A DNA stretch of 64,000 nt, taken from contig CAKKNE010000002.1 in the NCBI GenBank assembly GCA_918797485.1, positions 3,252,501 through 3,316,500 on the forward strand, read 5' to 3'. The stretch is from Pelagomonas calceolata. Lineage: Eukaryota; Sar; Pelagophyceae; Pelagomonadales; Pelagomonadaceae. Position numbers and translations under genes: made by a program. The notes under the pieces were generated by a model, which did not search any database, had not been told where the DNA came from, and saw only the letters and a list, made by a program, of their open reading frames with translations. Shown here in pieces: positions 36,570-45,980 of this stretch; positions within the stretch are counted from its first letter, which is position 1; each line of letters starts with the position of its first letter.

Positions 36570-38750
36570 AATTTGTGGTGGTACGCTCAAAAGAAAGCAA
36601 CAGAAGTGTCTGCGTCTCCTAGCCGACTACGCGTGGTGTCACACACTCGCGGGCGGGGAGATTGGCCTCGTGCGAGCTCACTTTGCGTGCGCGGAGTACC
36701 GGCGCCTCCAGGCATTTTGCCTCTCCAGCCGAACTACTGAAGACCATGGACGTGGAGATGACGGGGAACTACGCTGCGAGCGAGGCCATGCGGGCCAGAG
36801 AGCGGGCGGCTCTCGTTGCGCTCGGGAGACGTTGGGCAAGCACGTGATGCTGTTATTCCCCACGAAGTTCGCGCTCCAGGAAACAGCCAAGCTGGTAGAG
36901 AGAGTTGCTGATGGCCACAAGGTTTCGGTTACGAAACGTCGCGGGCGACGGCACTTACGAGGCGGTCGGCATTGCGACGGGCGCGGTCCTCGACGTCATC
37001 ATCGGAAAGCAGCGTGGGCTCCTTGAGACTGGACGCAGTCCCGCGGATCCGCGGAGGATCAGAGGCACGCAAGACGGCAGCAACATCACGAAAAGCGACG
37101 ACTTTACGATGCAAGGGATCCACGTCAACGACAGCCGCGCGGTCGACCCGATCACTGGCAAGCCCACCGACTTCCAGTCGCCTGATCGGGTTCATATTGC
37201 GCGTTAGCCGTTGGCCACGAGAGCCATGCCCTGTACGAAGCTTTAGACGACGTGACGGATCACTTCAGTACAGCGGCGACGGCGCAAACCGATGGTGTCT
37301 ACCAGTCAGAGGCAGAGGGCCGCGCCGTTCACGTTGATTACGTCTGCTCGGGCGACATGGCCAACCTCCAGACGGTGTCGAAGAAGGGCTTCGCGACTGG
37401 GACGTCGGAGAACGCGCGGCCGTGTTATTGTTGCGCGCAGACCAACAGGCAGATGACGACGCCCAAGGTAGTTGACGACCTTTGCGACGTCTGCAGAGCA
37501 GCGGGTCGGTTAGTGTGCTACCACGCGGAGATGTCGACGCCGGCTGCCGTAGACGAGTGGCGCGCTACGGCTGCCGCTGCGCTCACGGAGCTCAGAGGGA
37601 GCTGCCCCAGCCTACCGCTACATGCGCGAGGCCAAGACTTTAAGTGCGGCGCAGCTGCGCGAGCTCGCCGCGGAGGCTGGGCTCGATGCGGGCGGCACCT
37701 CGGCCCACTTGCACGCGCGCTTCGCTGCTTATTGCGGTCAGCATTGCTTGGAATTGGAAAACCCCAACCAAAACGGGTTTTACGCAAAGTTCGACTGTCG
37801 AACTGCGACCCCAGCACAAAAAACGCAATTTTTTCGCTGGTCGTGAACGATTGTCTTGTTGATTTCGGCCTGGCGGTGACGGGCAACCTCGGTTCGCGCG
37901 TCGAAGCTGACGACGCGCCTGAAATTGGTTGACCAATATTACGAACTTCAAGCGCAATTAGAACACGCCACGCCAAATTCTGATGCGCTCATCTCCCTGG
38001 TCGAGCATATGGTCCCGTGCGTCTTGCATTTAGAAAACCGGACGCGCGCGCGTTGCGGCTCATCCTCAACAATTTTTTGGATCTACGAGAAGAGCGTGGC
38101 CCTGGCGAAGCTGCGGCCGCTGGCAAATTGATTAGAACGAAAGGCTTCGGCTGCCCGAACGGCCGCGAGGGCAAGTGGACGGCGCCGCTCTCCAAGGACG
38201 AAGATTCCGTCGAAGATCAATCCGTTGAATTGCGGCCGCGCCCGGAAGATCTTTGCTAACGTCGGCACGGGCTCATCGGGCGTGCTTCCCGGACGACGCC
38301 AAGCGGCGGGTCGTCCTCGACCTCGTCCGCGGCTACGGGTTCGATGGTGCTATATCGAAAACGAGAAGATCTCACGGACGTCGAGATTGCCAAAGCCGAC
38401 GACCTCGCCCAGGAGACCGCCATCGGCTACTGACGGCTTTCACGGCGAAGGCCTCACGAACTAAGCACATGATCGGCGGGCCACATTATCTGGCTTATTT
38501 GCGAAAGTACCGGAACTTGGCGCCGCGCTCGAACCAGGGGCGAGGCGTGAACCGCTTGATCGGCGGCGCTTCCTCACGCGGACGCAGCGCGGCGGCCACT
38601 GCGGCCACGAGGCGACGCGGGCGACGCGCGTCGCCGCGCTGGGCAAGTGGATGCAGCGGCGGATGATGTGGCTCACAGGCCTGGTCAAGCCCGGCGAGCT
38701 CAAGGTCATCGGCTGGAAGCAGAAGCGCGTGATAGACTGGTAAATTGTGA
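36570..38750 (+). pseudogene. Broken coding block, possible old mobile or virus-like element
   Basis: About 2.2 kb of plus-strand protein-like segments in several frames, with roughly half a dozen breaks. Recognisable texture includes a Cys-rich zinc-type cluster (CYCCAQTNRQ, then CDVCRAAGRLVCYHAEM), a SAP-like helix pair (LSAAQLRELAAEAGL) and VEHMVPCVLHLENRT. Compositions are ordinary rather than Ala/Pro-rich, which argues for once-real protein. I do not recognise the family. No terminal repeats that would bound an element were found. Age cannot be dated from one copy; the number of breaks suggests it is not recent. Confidence 0.4.
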
Positions 38751-38751
38751 C

Positions 38752-40383
38752 TTACTCTTCGTAGGCTGCGACGAGTGCATGGACTTCAGACGTTGGACGC
38801 GTGAGCGTCGGCACGTCCGCGCCGGCGACCGGGTAGGCCTCCCTAAACTCGCACGACGCCGCCGTCGCCGCCGTGATAGTGTAAACGACGCCGTCGAGCT
38901 CGAACGACCATCTGCAACTCCGCGACGACCGTCGCGGAGCGGTGTCTTCGACGGGCGCGACGGGCTCGACGGCCGTCTCCGGCGGTGGCAACGGCGACGG
39001 CGCCGTCAGATTCGTCACGTTCGTGGCACCGGCCTCGGCGGGCGACTTGACCTCGAAGCGGGCGTTGAGCTTCAATTCGCCGGTGTCGACGTTGTAAGTG
39101 CACGTCACCCGCACGAGCTTGTTGAACTCGTCCAGCGTCGTCGGCACCCTCGTCTCCTTGAAGCCGCCTTTTAGGGGTACTCGTGACCGCGTCGCCGCGC
39201 CAAGATCCGGAACTCGCTCTCCAGGGCGCACCGTCATCGCCGCTAAGCGAGAACCGCTCGAAACGGTAGAACTGGAGGCGCGTCACGTCGGCGCCGCCTG
39301 GCCGCCCGCGCGCCACGACGCGCTTCGCCGTGAACTGCCGATCCACATGCCCGACGGCGGAGGTAGGCCCAGTACAACTTCGAAAAACACCGTCGTAACG
39401 GGGCCGCTCTTCTTTTTCCCGCGGAGGAGCTCGCCGACGGCATCAGCAACGGCGGCGACGCGCACGTTTAACAAGTCCCACAAGCCGCTCATCGTCGACG
39501 GCCGTCGTCGATCAGCGACGCGACGCGCGCTGGAAGCGGTCGCAGCGCCGGCGACGTACCATCAAACCACTGGTCGAGGGTGTAGACTCGCGCGAGGCCG
39601 TCGTAGGCACCACTTCTGGCCTTGTCCTGCGACACGACCCCACAGGCCCCACGACGGAGGTCACCGAGACCTCTCTAGAAGTCGACGAGAGGACGACATC
39701 GCAGGTGGACGCAGTCGACCTGTTGATGTGTTTGGGCAACGCGTCGATCTTGTAGAGCTCCAAGACCTCGATCCTGAGGACGACGAGGGCTGCAGGAAGA
39801 CGACCATGCTGCCGTCCTTGAGCAACAGCGAGTCGCCCGAGAAGATGGGTCCGACCTTCGGGGCGAAGAACGGCGTCCGTCGCGCGGCGAGGACGTCCTC
39901 GAGCGCCTCGGGAGCGCGCGCCACCGTGACGGCGGTCTCCTCCTTCTTCACGACGAGCGGTTCCGAGCCCTGCGCGAACGGCTGGACCTGCACAGTGTCG
40001 CCGACGACGGCAATGGCGGTGCCCTCGACGCGCTCGTCGTCGCAGGCGACGACGACGCTGTCCAGGGACTGCGGGGCGCGGTTTGTTATGGTCTGAAGGA
40101 CCCGCGGCCGCGCCGCGCCGTCGCCGCGCGAGCGCTTCTGGGACGACGAGGGCAGCTTTTCCCACGTCTCGCGGCGCCTCTTCAGCCCCTGTTTCTTGGG
40201 GGCGGGGTCCGGGGACGGCGGCGGCGCGCGGCGCGACCGCGCGGCGCGGGGCAGCAGCTCGGTGGGCTTTACCCAGCCGCGCGAGCGCGCCTCATCCTCG
40301 ACGTACTTCTGGAAGGTGGCCTGGTCCGGCGCGAGGCCCTCCAGGTACTTCAGCCTGCCCGGGGGCAGCGTATTTGCGGCCAT
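38752..40383 (-). pseudogene. Broken minus-strand coding region, possible chromatin-type protein
   Basis: Starts at ATG 40383 (MAANTLPPGRLKYLEGLAP) and gives a good protein for about 180 codons: a basic nuclear-type linker (GLKRRRETWEKLPSSSQKRS) and then VGPIFSGDSLLLKDGSMVVF, which vaguely recalls a BAH-type domain. Later segments of similar quality lie in other frames down to 38752 (RVTCTYNVDTGELKLNARFE; CRWSFELDGVVYTITAAT). The coding text is therefore interrupted several times. Whether this is one decayed gene or part of the adjoining element is undecided. Confidence 0.4.
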
Positions 40384-40762
40384 CGTCCAGTTAACTGATA
40401 CCAGCAAACGACCAGTCTCTACATCTAATAAAGTCAACCAAACAAAAAGTCAACTTTGTCAAATCCCACTAGTCGGCCGTAGTGATCGCGCAGCTAAAAT
40501 GTGCGGGTTTTCCCGCGAGCTGAGCATCGTTCTCCGGACGCCTCGCGAGGCAAGGGGAAGCGCCTCTCCGCCGGGGACCATCATCGTCGCGTCCTTTGCT
40601 CTGATAGTGATGAGCTCGACAGGAGGCCGGCAATTATTGTTCATTAGCAGCCCCCGACGCAGCCCCCCGGGCCCCCGTCGGAAGCAGCCGCCGTCGAGCC
40701 ACGCGCCGACACAACCACGTGCGACCGACGCCGCAGCGAGGCTCCGGAACCGAGAATCAAAC
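40384..40762. other. 379-bp divergent spacer
   Basis: Between the broken minus-strand region and the coiled-coil gene. It is AT-richer next to 40400-40470. I see no shared motif copy and no gene; the frame open from 40196 reads through it without conserved text. Confidence 0.45.
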
Positions 40763-41569
40763 ATGAGCTCCACACCAACTCACAGACGGAGCAACTCCCT
40801 CGAGGAGCAGATCTCGTCGGGCCGGTCGAAGTTGCGGAAGACGCCCCAGTCCGACGGCAGCCGCCGCTCGAGCTTTAGCGAGGGCGAGCGGGCCGACGAG
40901 GTGATGGGCGACGCGCCGCCACCGGTCGCGCCCGAGGCCGTCGCGGCGGCGGCGGCGCGGCGCGCGGCCGAGGACGCGGCACGCGAGCGCGCGCTCGAGG
41001 AGGCCGCGGCGCGCGCGGCCGACGCCGCCGCGGCGCGGGAGCTCGCGAGCCGGACGGAGGTTAGCTTGGACCGCACGCTGAGCGCGGAGACGGCGGAGCC
41101 GGCCGCGCCCGTAACGCCGCCGGCGGCCGGCGACGGCGACGACGCGTCCGACGGTGAGGGCTACGCGTCCGACCGCGCGTCGCACTCGACCGTCGAGCCG
41201 GACGCCGTCGCGGGCCGCATCGCGCGGCGCGACGCGGCGCGCGCCGCCGCGGCGCGCCTCCGCGCCGAGCAGGACGCTCAAGCGGAACTTGAGGCCCAGG
41301 TCGCCGCCGACCGCGAGGCCGCCGCGCGCGAGGTCGCGGCGCGGCAGAAAAATGATGAAATGCCCGCGCCGGCGCCGGCGCCCGCCGCGGCCGAGGCGCC
41401 GCAGCGCAAGCGGAACCGCGGCGCGCTCGCGGCGCGCTGGACCGAGGCCGTCCGCGAGCGCGAGAGCGAGGCGGCGGCGCGCGCGGACCGGTTCAAGGAG
41501 GAGGCCGTCTCGAGCGACACGCCCGTCGGCGAGATCTTCCGGCCCCAGCAGGCCGTGCGGACGAAGTAA
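40763..41569 (+). CDS. Hypothetical coiled-coil protein
   Basis: 268 residues from ATG 40763 (MSSTPTHRRSNSLEEQISSG); the frame is open upstream but without conserved look. HRRSNSLEE is a good basophilic-kinase or 14-3-3-type site. The middle is Ala/Glu/Arg-rich helix, interrupted by an acidic Ser/Asp segment (DGDDASDGEGYASDRAS). The C-terminus, RKRNRGALAARWTEAVRERE to VGEIFRPQQAVRTK, is the least repetitive part. No family recognised. Stops of this gene and the transporter are 28 bp apart. Confidence 0.6.
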   Translation: MSSTPTHRRSNSLEEQISSGRSKLRKTPQSDGSRRSSFSEGERADEVMGDAPPPVAPEAVAAAAARRAAEDAARERALEEAAARAADAAAARELASRTEVSLDRTLSAETAEPAAPVTPPAAGDGDDASDGEGYASDRASHSTVEPDAVAGRIARRDAARAAAARLRAEQDAQAELEAQVAADREAAAREVAARQKNDEMPAPAPAPAAAEAPQRKRNRGALAARWTEAVRERESEAAARADRFKEEAVSSDTPVGEIFRPQQAVRTK

Positions 41570-41597
41570 CTTGACCTGTTCGGAGTTGACAAAATTC

Positions 41598-42500
41598 TTA
41601 GACGAGCGTCTCCGGCGGCGGCGGCGGCGGCGGTCGCGATAAATGACCGTAGAGCGCGGCGCCGCCGCACGCGAGCGCGATGCCGCACGCATTTAGGGAC
41701 GTAATCTCGTTGCCGAACTGCAGCCACCCCGCGAGGATGACGACCGGCCGCCGCATCGCGTTGCAGACGCTGTGCGTCACGGCGGTCACGCGCGCGAGGA
41801 CGAGCCAGCTCAGCTGCAGGTAAGCCCAGAACGCGACGCCGTTTACGACGAGGATGGGCGTCGAGTCCGGGAGGATTATAGGGGCGCCGGACGCGACGAC
41901 GTACCCACCCGCCATGAGCGCGCCGATCACGTTGATGTGCAAAAACAGCGAGTAGTTGTCCGCGGCGTGGCGCGCTCTTATAAGTTTCGTCAGCACGCCG
42001 CGCGCCGCGAAGCACGCGTTCGAGGCGGCGCAGGCGACCGCGCCCGCGACCGTCGCGTCCGCCGACCCGAGCGCCGACATCGACGCGCCGCAGACGACCG
42101 GGATTAAGCTAATGAGCCTTCTTAGTCCATTGTCGTTGCCGAACACAACCGTTGATAATGCAAGCGTAAAGAGGGGCTCCGTCGCCCGCAGCGTCATCAC
42201 GAGACTCACGTGCATGTGCCTTAGTGCCGCATTCAACGTGACAAACCCGAGCATGAACGCGAAGGCTAACAAGGACGTCGTCTGCAGCTCCTCGCGGCTG
42301 GTCATGGGCCGGTAGGGCTTGAGCTTGAGTATTCGCAGTAATAAGAAGGAGCAGCCGCTCGCGATGAGTAATTGCGACAGCGTCAGGACCGCGGCGTCCA
42401 TTTCCAGGGATTTGGAGGTATTGGTGGCGACGATGCTCGTCGCGTACCACAGGGCGATCATGGCGGCGGTCTCGGACCAGCGGTGCTGCTCAGCAGCCAT
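41598..42500 (-). CDS. Drug/metabolite-type transporter, TPT/nucleotide-sugar family
   Basis: 300 residues, about ten hydrophobic helices. It begins ETAAMIALWYATSIVATNTS (cf. the YN...N-K start of TPT proteins). It continues LTLSQLLIASGCSF, LGFVTLNAALRHMHVSLVMT, LRATEPLFTLALS and AMRRPVVILAGWLQFGNEIT, all at positions expected of triose-phosphate/nucleotide-sugar antiporters. No plastid signal is visible, so Golgi/ER or a plastid outer membrane is more likely. Substrate unknown. A poly-Pro tail (RPPPPPPPETLV) ends the protein. Confidence 0.85.
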   Translation of the reverse strand: MAAEQHRWSETAAMIALWYATSIVATNTSKSLEMDAAVLTLSQLLIASGCSFLLLRILKLKPYRPMTSREELQTTSLLAFAFMLGFVTLNAALRHMHVSLVMTLRATEPLFTLALSTVVFGNDNGLRRLISLIPVVCGASMSALGSADATVAGAVACAASNACFAARGVLTKLIRARHAADNYSLFLHINVIGALMAGGYVVASGAPIILPDSTPILVVNGVAFWAYLQLSWLVLARVTAVTHSVCNAMRRPVVILAGWLQFGNEITSLNACGIALACGGAALYGHLSRPPPPPPPETLV

Positions 42501-42678
42501 GATGCTGGGTGGCAGTGCTAGCTGCTATCTATTTTGGGTGCCGGATTGATGCGGCCGAATCTCGAATCTCGATTCGCTGGGAGCTGTTCAAAACATGCAA
42601 GTGCACAAGACTGCACCTTGTATTTCAATTCGTATTGCTCGTATGTATGAGTTTGCGGCCGCTCCCATGAAGCCAGGC

Positions 42679-42704
42679 TTGCTAGTGTCTTACAGGGCGC
42701 TAGA
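42679..42704 (-). promoter_or_regulatory. Shared dyad motif, copy 8
   Basis: Plus-strand TTGCTAG, TGTCTTACA, GGGCGCTAGAC. It is 178 bp from the transporter start and 280 bp from the PDZ gene start, in a 484-bp divergent spacer that also has a palindrome built from two motif cores. Confidence 0.78.
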
Positions 42705-42745
42705 CCAAGCATGAAATGTGATAAATAGAATACTTTCTTGAAAAT

Positions 42746-42759
42746 TAAGACGCGTCTTA
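42746..42759. promoter_or_regulatory. 14-bp palindrome made of two TAAGAC cores
   Basis: TAAGACGCGTCTTA is perfectly self-complementary, and the following CA extends one half to GTCTTACA, the core of the shared motif located 41 bp away. Probably a related binding site, by inference. Confidence 0.5.
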
Positions 42760-42984
42760 CATTTTTACGTGAAAGTCGCCGCGCTCTCCGGCGCTTGCGT
42801 TCACGAGTTTGCTGGAAGCAAAAGGCCTTTTCACCAGCCGACCCAGCGTCGCCTGAGCACTGAGATTGACCTACGTAACCAGCATTCCTCATTCCTCTAA
42901 CTTTCCTCCGCGAAAATCGCGTCCAAACCTCGACTTTCGAGACCTGCCTCGAAACTTGCCTCTCCAGCCAGAGCGCGAGACACA

Positions 42985-43530
42985 ATGGCGCGCACACCCA
43001 GCGAGGACCTCCACCCGACCCCAGAAGACGCCCGCTCGCCCGAGGACGCGCGCTCCCCGGAGGGCTCGCAGACGCCGACGACGTTCGACGTGCTCCTCGA
43101 CGACCTCAGCCGCATCACCGTCGACGAGCGCGGCACGGTGACGGCCGTCGCCGCGGATTTAATAAGGCAAGTGCGGCCCGGCGACCGCGTCGCGGGCGTT
43201 AACCAGGGGAACCGGCCGCTCGACGTCGCCCTGCTCGCGCGGCGACTCGTCGCCGTGAGCGAGGGCCGCTGCGTCCTCACCATAGAGCGCGACGACCGCT
43301 CCGAGCCGCAGTCGCCGCGGTCGCCCTGGTCGCCCGGGAGCATGTCGCGCCAGTCGCCGACGAGCCCGCGGTCGCCGCGCTGGTCGCCGGGCACGCCGTC
43401 TCGTCGATTGCGCATGCCCGAGCCGCCGCGGCCACGGGGAGGCTTCCTCGCGCCGCAGACGACGCCGACGTCGCCCTTTACCTTCTCCTCATCACTGCGG
43501 GACAAGTTCCGCGCGAGGAGCCGGCTCTGA
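42985..43530 (+). CDS. Small PDZ-domain protein with SP-rich tail
   Basis: 181 residues. A PDZ-like core (residues about 32-95) has GTVTAVAADLIRQVRPGDRV, AGVNQGNRPLDVALLARRL and GRCVLTIERDD. It is preceded by a Glu/Asp/Pro leader with two DARSPE units and followed by a tail of repeated SPR, SPW and SPT sites suited to CDK/MAPK phosphorylation. A scaffold protein in the cytosol is the simplest reading; ligands unknown. Start chosen as the first ATG after the divergent spacer. Confidence 0.7.
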   Translation: MARTPSEDLHPTPEDARSPEDARSPEGSQTPTTFDVLLDDLSRITVDERGTVTAVAADLIRQVRPGDRVAGVNQGNRPLDVALLARRLVAVSEGRCVLTIERDDRSEPQSPRSPWSPGSMSRQSPTSPRSPRWSPGTPSRRLRMPEPPRPRGGFLAPQTTPTSPFTFSSSLRDKFRARSRL

Positions 43531-43575
43531 GACGCAACGCTCGGGACCCTTCGCAAGCCTAACTTTGGAAATCGA

Positions 43576-45423
43576 CTATTTACTCCGCTCCGTCACCGTC
43601 ATCCAGAGCCCGTTCCGCGTGTGGATCGTCGCGCCCGTGTTCGTCCCGACCTTATCGGGCGTGTCCGTCTTGCCCGCGAACTCGAAGTCGTAGTTCCGCA
43701 GGAAGCCGGCCAGCGCCACGGTGGCCTCCATCATGGCGAACTGGTCGCCGACGCACTTGCGCGCGCCGCCGCCGAACGGCATGAACGCGAAGTCGGTCGC
43801 CGTCTCCGTGGGATACAACGTGCCGATGGACCCCATCCACTTGTCCGGGTCGTAGCCCGCCCAGTTCGGCTCGTCCGGATTTTTATAGGGCTTGAGCCAC
43901 CGGTGCGGATCAAATTTATCGGGTTCGGGCCAGTACCGAGGGCTTCTATGTATAGAATAGACCGCGATAAAGACGTCCGACGCGCGCTGCATCTTCACTT
44001 CTACATCGTTATTCCTCAGATCATCGGACAAGTCCTCGGAGTCCGGCATGCGAGCCGCCGGCAGGCTGTCGTCGTCCACCGCTCTCCTTATTAACAAAGG
44101 AGGCTGGGGGTACATCCTTAAAGATTCCGCTACAGTGAGTCGTGTCAACTGCAAGGCTTCTATTTGTTCCCTAGTAGCAGGAGCCTTGCCGTCCGGCAGC
44201 ACCTTATCAAGTTCCTCTCTTAATTCAGCAAGTAACCCAGGATTCTGCGCCAACTCAAACACGCACCAAGTTAAGGCAGAAGCGGTTGTTTCATGACCAG
44301 CAATCAACATCGTCATCAAATCGTCGCGTAGTTGCGTTCCTGTCGCTTCCTCCCCGCGCTGATCGACCAAAAATCTCAGTAACGAAGGATTCTCCATGGT
44401 CTCATAATCCATGTTCTCCTGCAGGTCCTCCGTGTCCATCTCGACTCGATCTTCAAACGCGCCCGCGATGGCGTTGTTCAGCTGGTCATTGAGTAGATTC
44501 ATATTGGCCGTGAAGGCCCGCTGTCTAGGTACCAATTGCATGGCGCCGGGGATCTTCCAGTAGGGCGCGGGCGTCATGGACCGGTGCTCCGCCTCCCTTA
44601 ACGTGTCGATGGCCGCTTGGACGACCTTCGACGGCTTCAGCGTCGAATCGAACTCGTAGTTGAAGACCGCAGACCCGATGATATCCAACGCCAAAGAACC
44701 GAACCTCTCTTCCAGATCGACGGGTCCACTGGTAGTTTTGAGATCGTCGTTGAGCACGTCGACTTTAAGCGCGAACATGCTGATCATCCGCTGCAGCCAG
44801 CGCTTGTGGAACGCCGGCACGATGGCTCTTCTACGACTGGTCCAGGTGACGGGGTCCGCGGGAATCAGGCCCTTGCCCATGATATCTTCGAGGATCTCCG
44901 CCAGGACGCCCTTGTTGTAGCCTTTGTTGTTCGTGGCTAAGACATAACGTGCGAGTGACGCGTCCGACAACACTATAAAGGACTTGGGCCCAAAACATAA
45001 CTTGTAGGCCGGGCCGAACCTTCGGGCATATTCATGCAATCCCAAGTATAGCGTACCGTCGGCCAACCCACTAATGTCACCCTCGGCTAAAGGAGCACCA
45101 TCCGCCGACGGCGCGTCGCCATAAATCTGCTCGATGTTGCTCTTAAAAATCCTCATCGTGTCCCCGAGCTTGAGCTCCGTGCCCGGCTTGCCGGACTCCG
45201 TGAACGGCAGCGCCCAGAAGCCGTCCCACCACCACGGTAGACCCTCTTCGTCGTCGGACTTGGCCGTGTTCGTCGGGCCCTTGACGTTGTAGAGCATCGT
45301 GCCGTCGCCCTTCGCGTCGACCTTGTCCTCGACTTGCGATCGTAGTATGGTGGACGGCTTCGGCGCCGGGAGGACGAAGGCCGCGGCCGTCGCCGCCAGC
45401 GCGAGGAGGCGGAGCGGGGCCAT
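43576..45423 (-). CDS. Cytochrome P450, CYP97 family (carotenoid hydroxylase), plastid-directed
   Basis: 615 residues from ATG 45423, chosen because it gives MAPLRLLALAATAAAFVLPA, a signal peptide with an AFVLP plastid motif; the ORF continues to 45549. CYP97-type text: GPAYKLCFGPKSFIVLSD, KGLIPADPVTWTSRRRAIVP and FHKRWLQRMISMF. Catalytic blocks: I-helix MLIAGHETTASALTW, K-helix ESLRMYPQPPLLIRRA, PERF region DKFDPHRWL, and heme Cys loop FMPFGGGARKCVGDQFAMME. An insert of about 20 residues (DSEDLSDDLRNNDVEV) follows the K-helix region. CYP97 enzymes hydroxylate beta or epsilon rings on the way to lutein/zeaxanthin-type xanthophylls. Which ring is used here is not shown. Confidence 0.93.
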   Translation of the reverse strand: MAPLRLLALAATAAAFVLPAPKPSTILRSQVEDKVDAKGDGTMLYNVKGPTNTAKSDDEEGLPWWWDGFWALPFTESGKPGTELKLGDTMRIFKSNIEQIYGDAPSADGAPLAEGDISGLADGTLYLGLHEYARRFGPAYKLCFGPKSFIVLSDASLARYVLATNNKGYNKGVLAEILEDIMGKGLIPADPVTWTSRRRAIVPAFHKRWLQRMISMFALKVDVLNDDLKTTSGPVDLEERFGSLALDIIGSAVFNYEFDSTLKPSKVVQAAIDTLREAEHRSMTPAPYWKIPGAMQLVPRQRAFTANMNLLNDQLNNAIAGAFEDRVEMDTEDLQENMDYETMENPSLLRFLVDQRGEEATGTQLRDDLMTMLIAGHETTASALTWCVFELAQNPGLLAELREELDKVLPDGKAPATREQIEALQLTRLTVAESLRMYPQPPLLIRRAVDDDSLPAARMPDSEDLSDDLRNNDVEVKMQRASDVFIAVYSIHRSPRYWPEPDKFDPHRWLKPYKNPDEPNWAGYDPDKWMGSIGTLYPTETATDFAFMPFGGGARKCVGDQFAMMEATVALAGFLRNYDFEFAGKTDTPDKVGTNTGATIHTRNGLWMTVTERSK

Positions 45424-45690
45424 GGCTGTCCTTGGTGTCGAGGTGCCTGGCGTTGGCGCTGCGGTGACTGCTGCGGGAGCAGTGCGCAAGAGAGCAACGC
45501 GCAAAGAGCAATGCCGCAAGAGGTAGGGTGTGAGCTGCTGCAGCCGCACGCCTCAAGCAGTGGTGCGAGCGCTACACTAGCCGCACGCGACGCTCCGTGA
45601 GGTTCCCGTAAAGCCGTTGTCCGCTCACGTCGCGTAGAGACGGCCTCTATAGCACAGCCTTGCAGAGGTTGATCATACATCAGCCAGGCC

Positions 45691-45715
45691 TTGCTAGTGT
45701 CTCAAGGCCGCTAGC
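45691..45715 (-). promoter_or_regulatory. Shared dyad motif, copy 9 (variant)
   Basis: Plus-strand TTGCTAG, TGTCTCAAG, GCCGCTAGC; both arms intact, core changed from TTAC to TCAA. It is almost central in the 557-bp divergent spacer: 267 bp from CYP97 and 265 bp from the IFT54-like gene. The rest of the spacer shows no gene. Confidence 0.72.
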
Positions 45716-45980
45716 GCGCAGATCAAAGGTACAAGGAGCACTCATCCACACACCTCCCGCGCCCAACAAGCCGTCCCGGAAGGGCGCCGGCCCCGCCACG
45801 GTTCGTGCCGGCCGGTGTGCTCGTTACGGGCCAATCCGCGCTGCGTGCGCGGCACCGACCATCGCATTGATACGCGTAGCTTCGTTCGACGGATCACAAA
45901 CCAAAATCGTGTGGCAGTCGTAACGGGGCAGCCGTTCGAGGTCTGGGGCTGCCATAAACAGCCCAACCTAAGGTCGAAGG

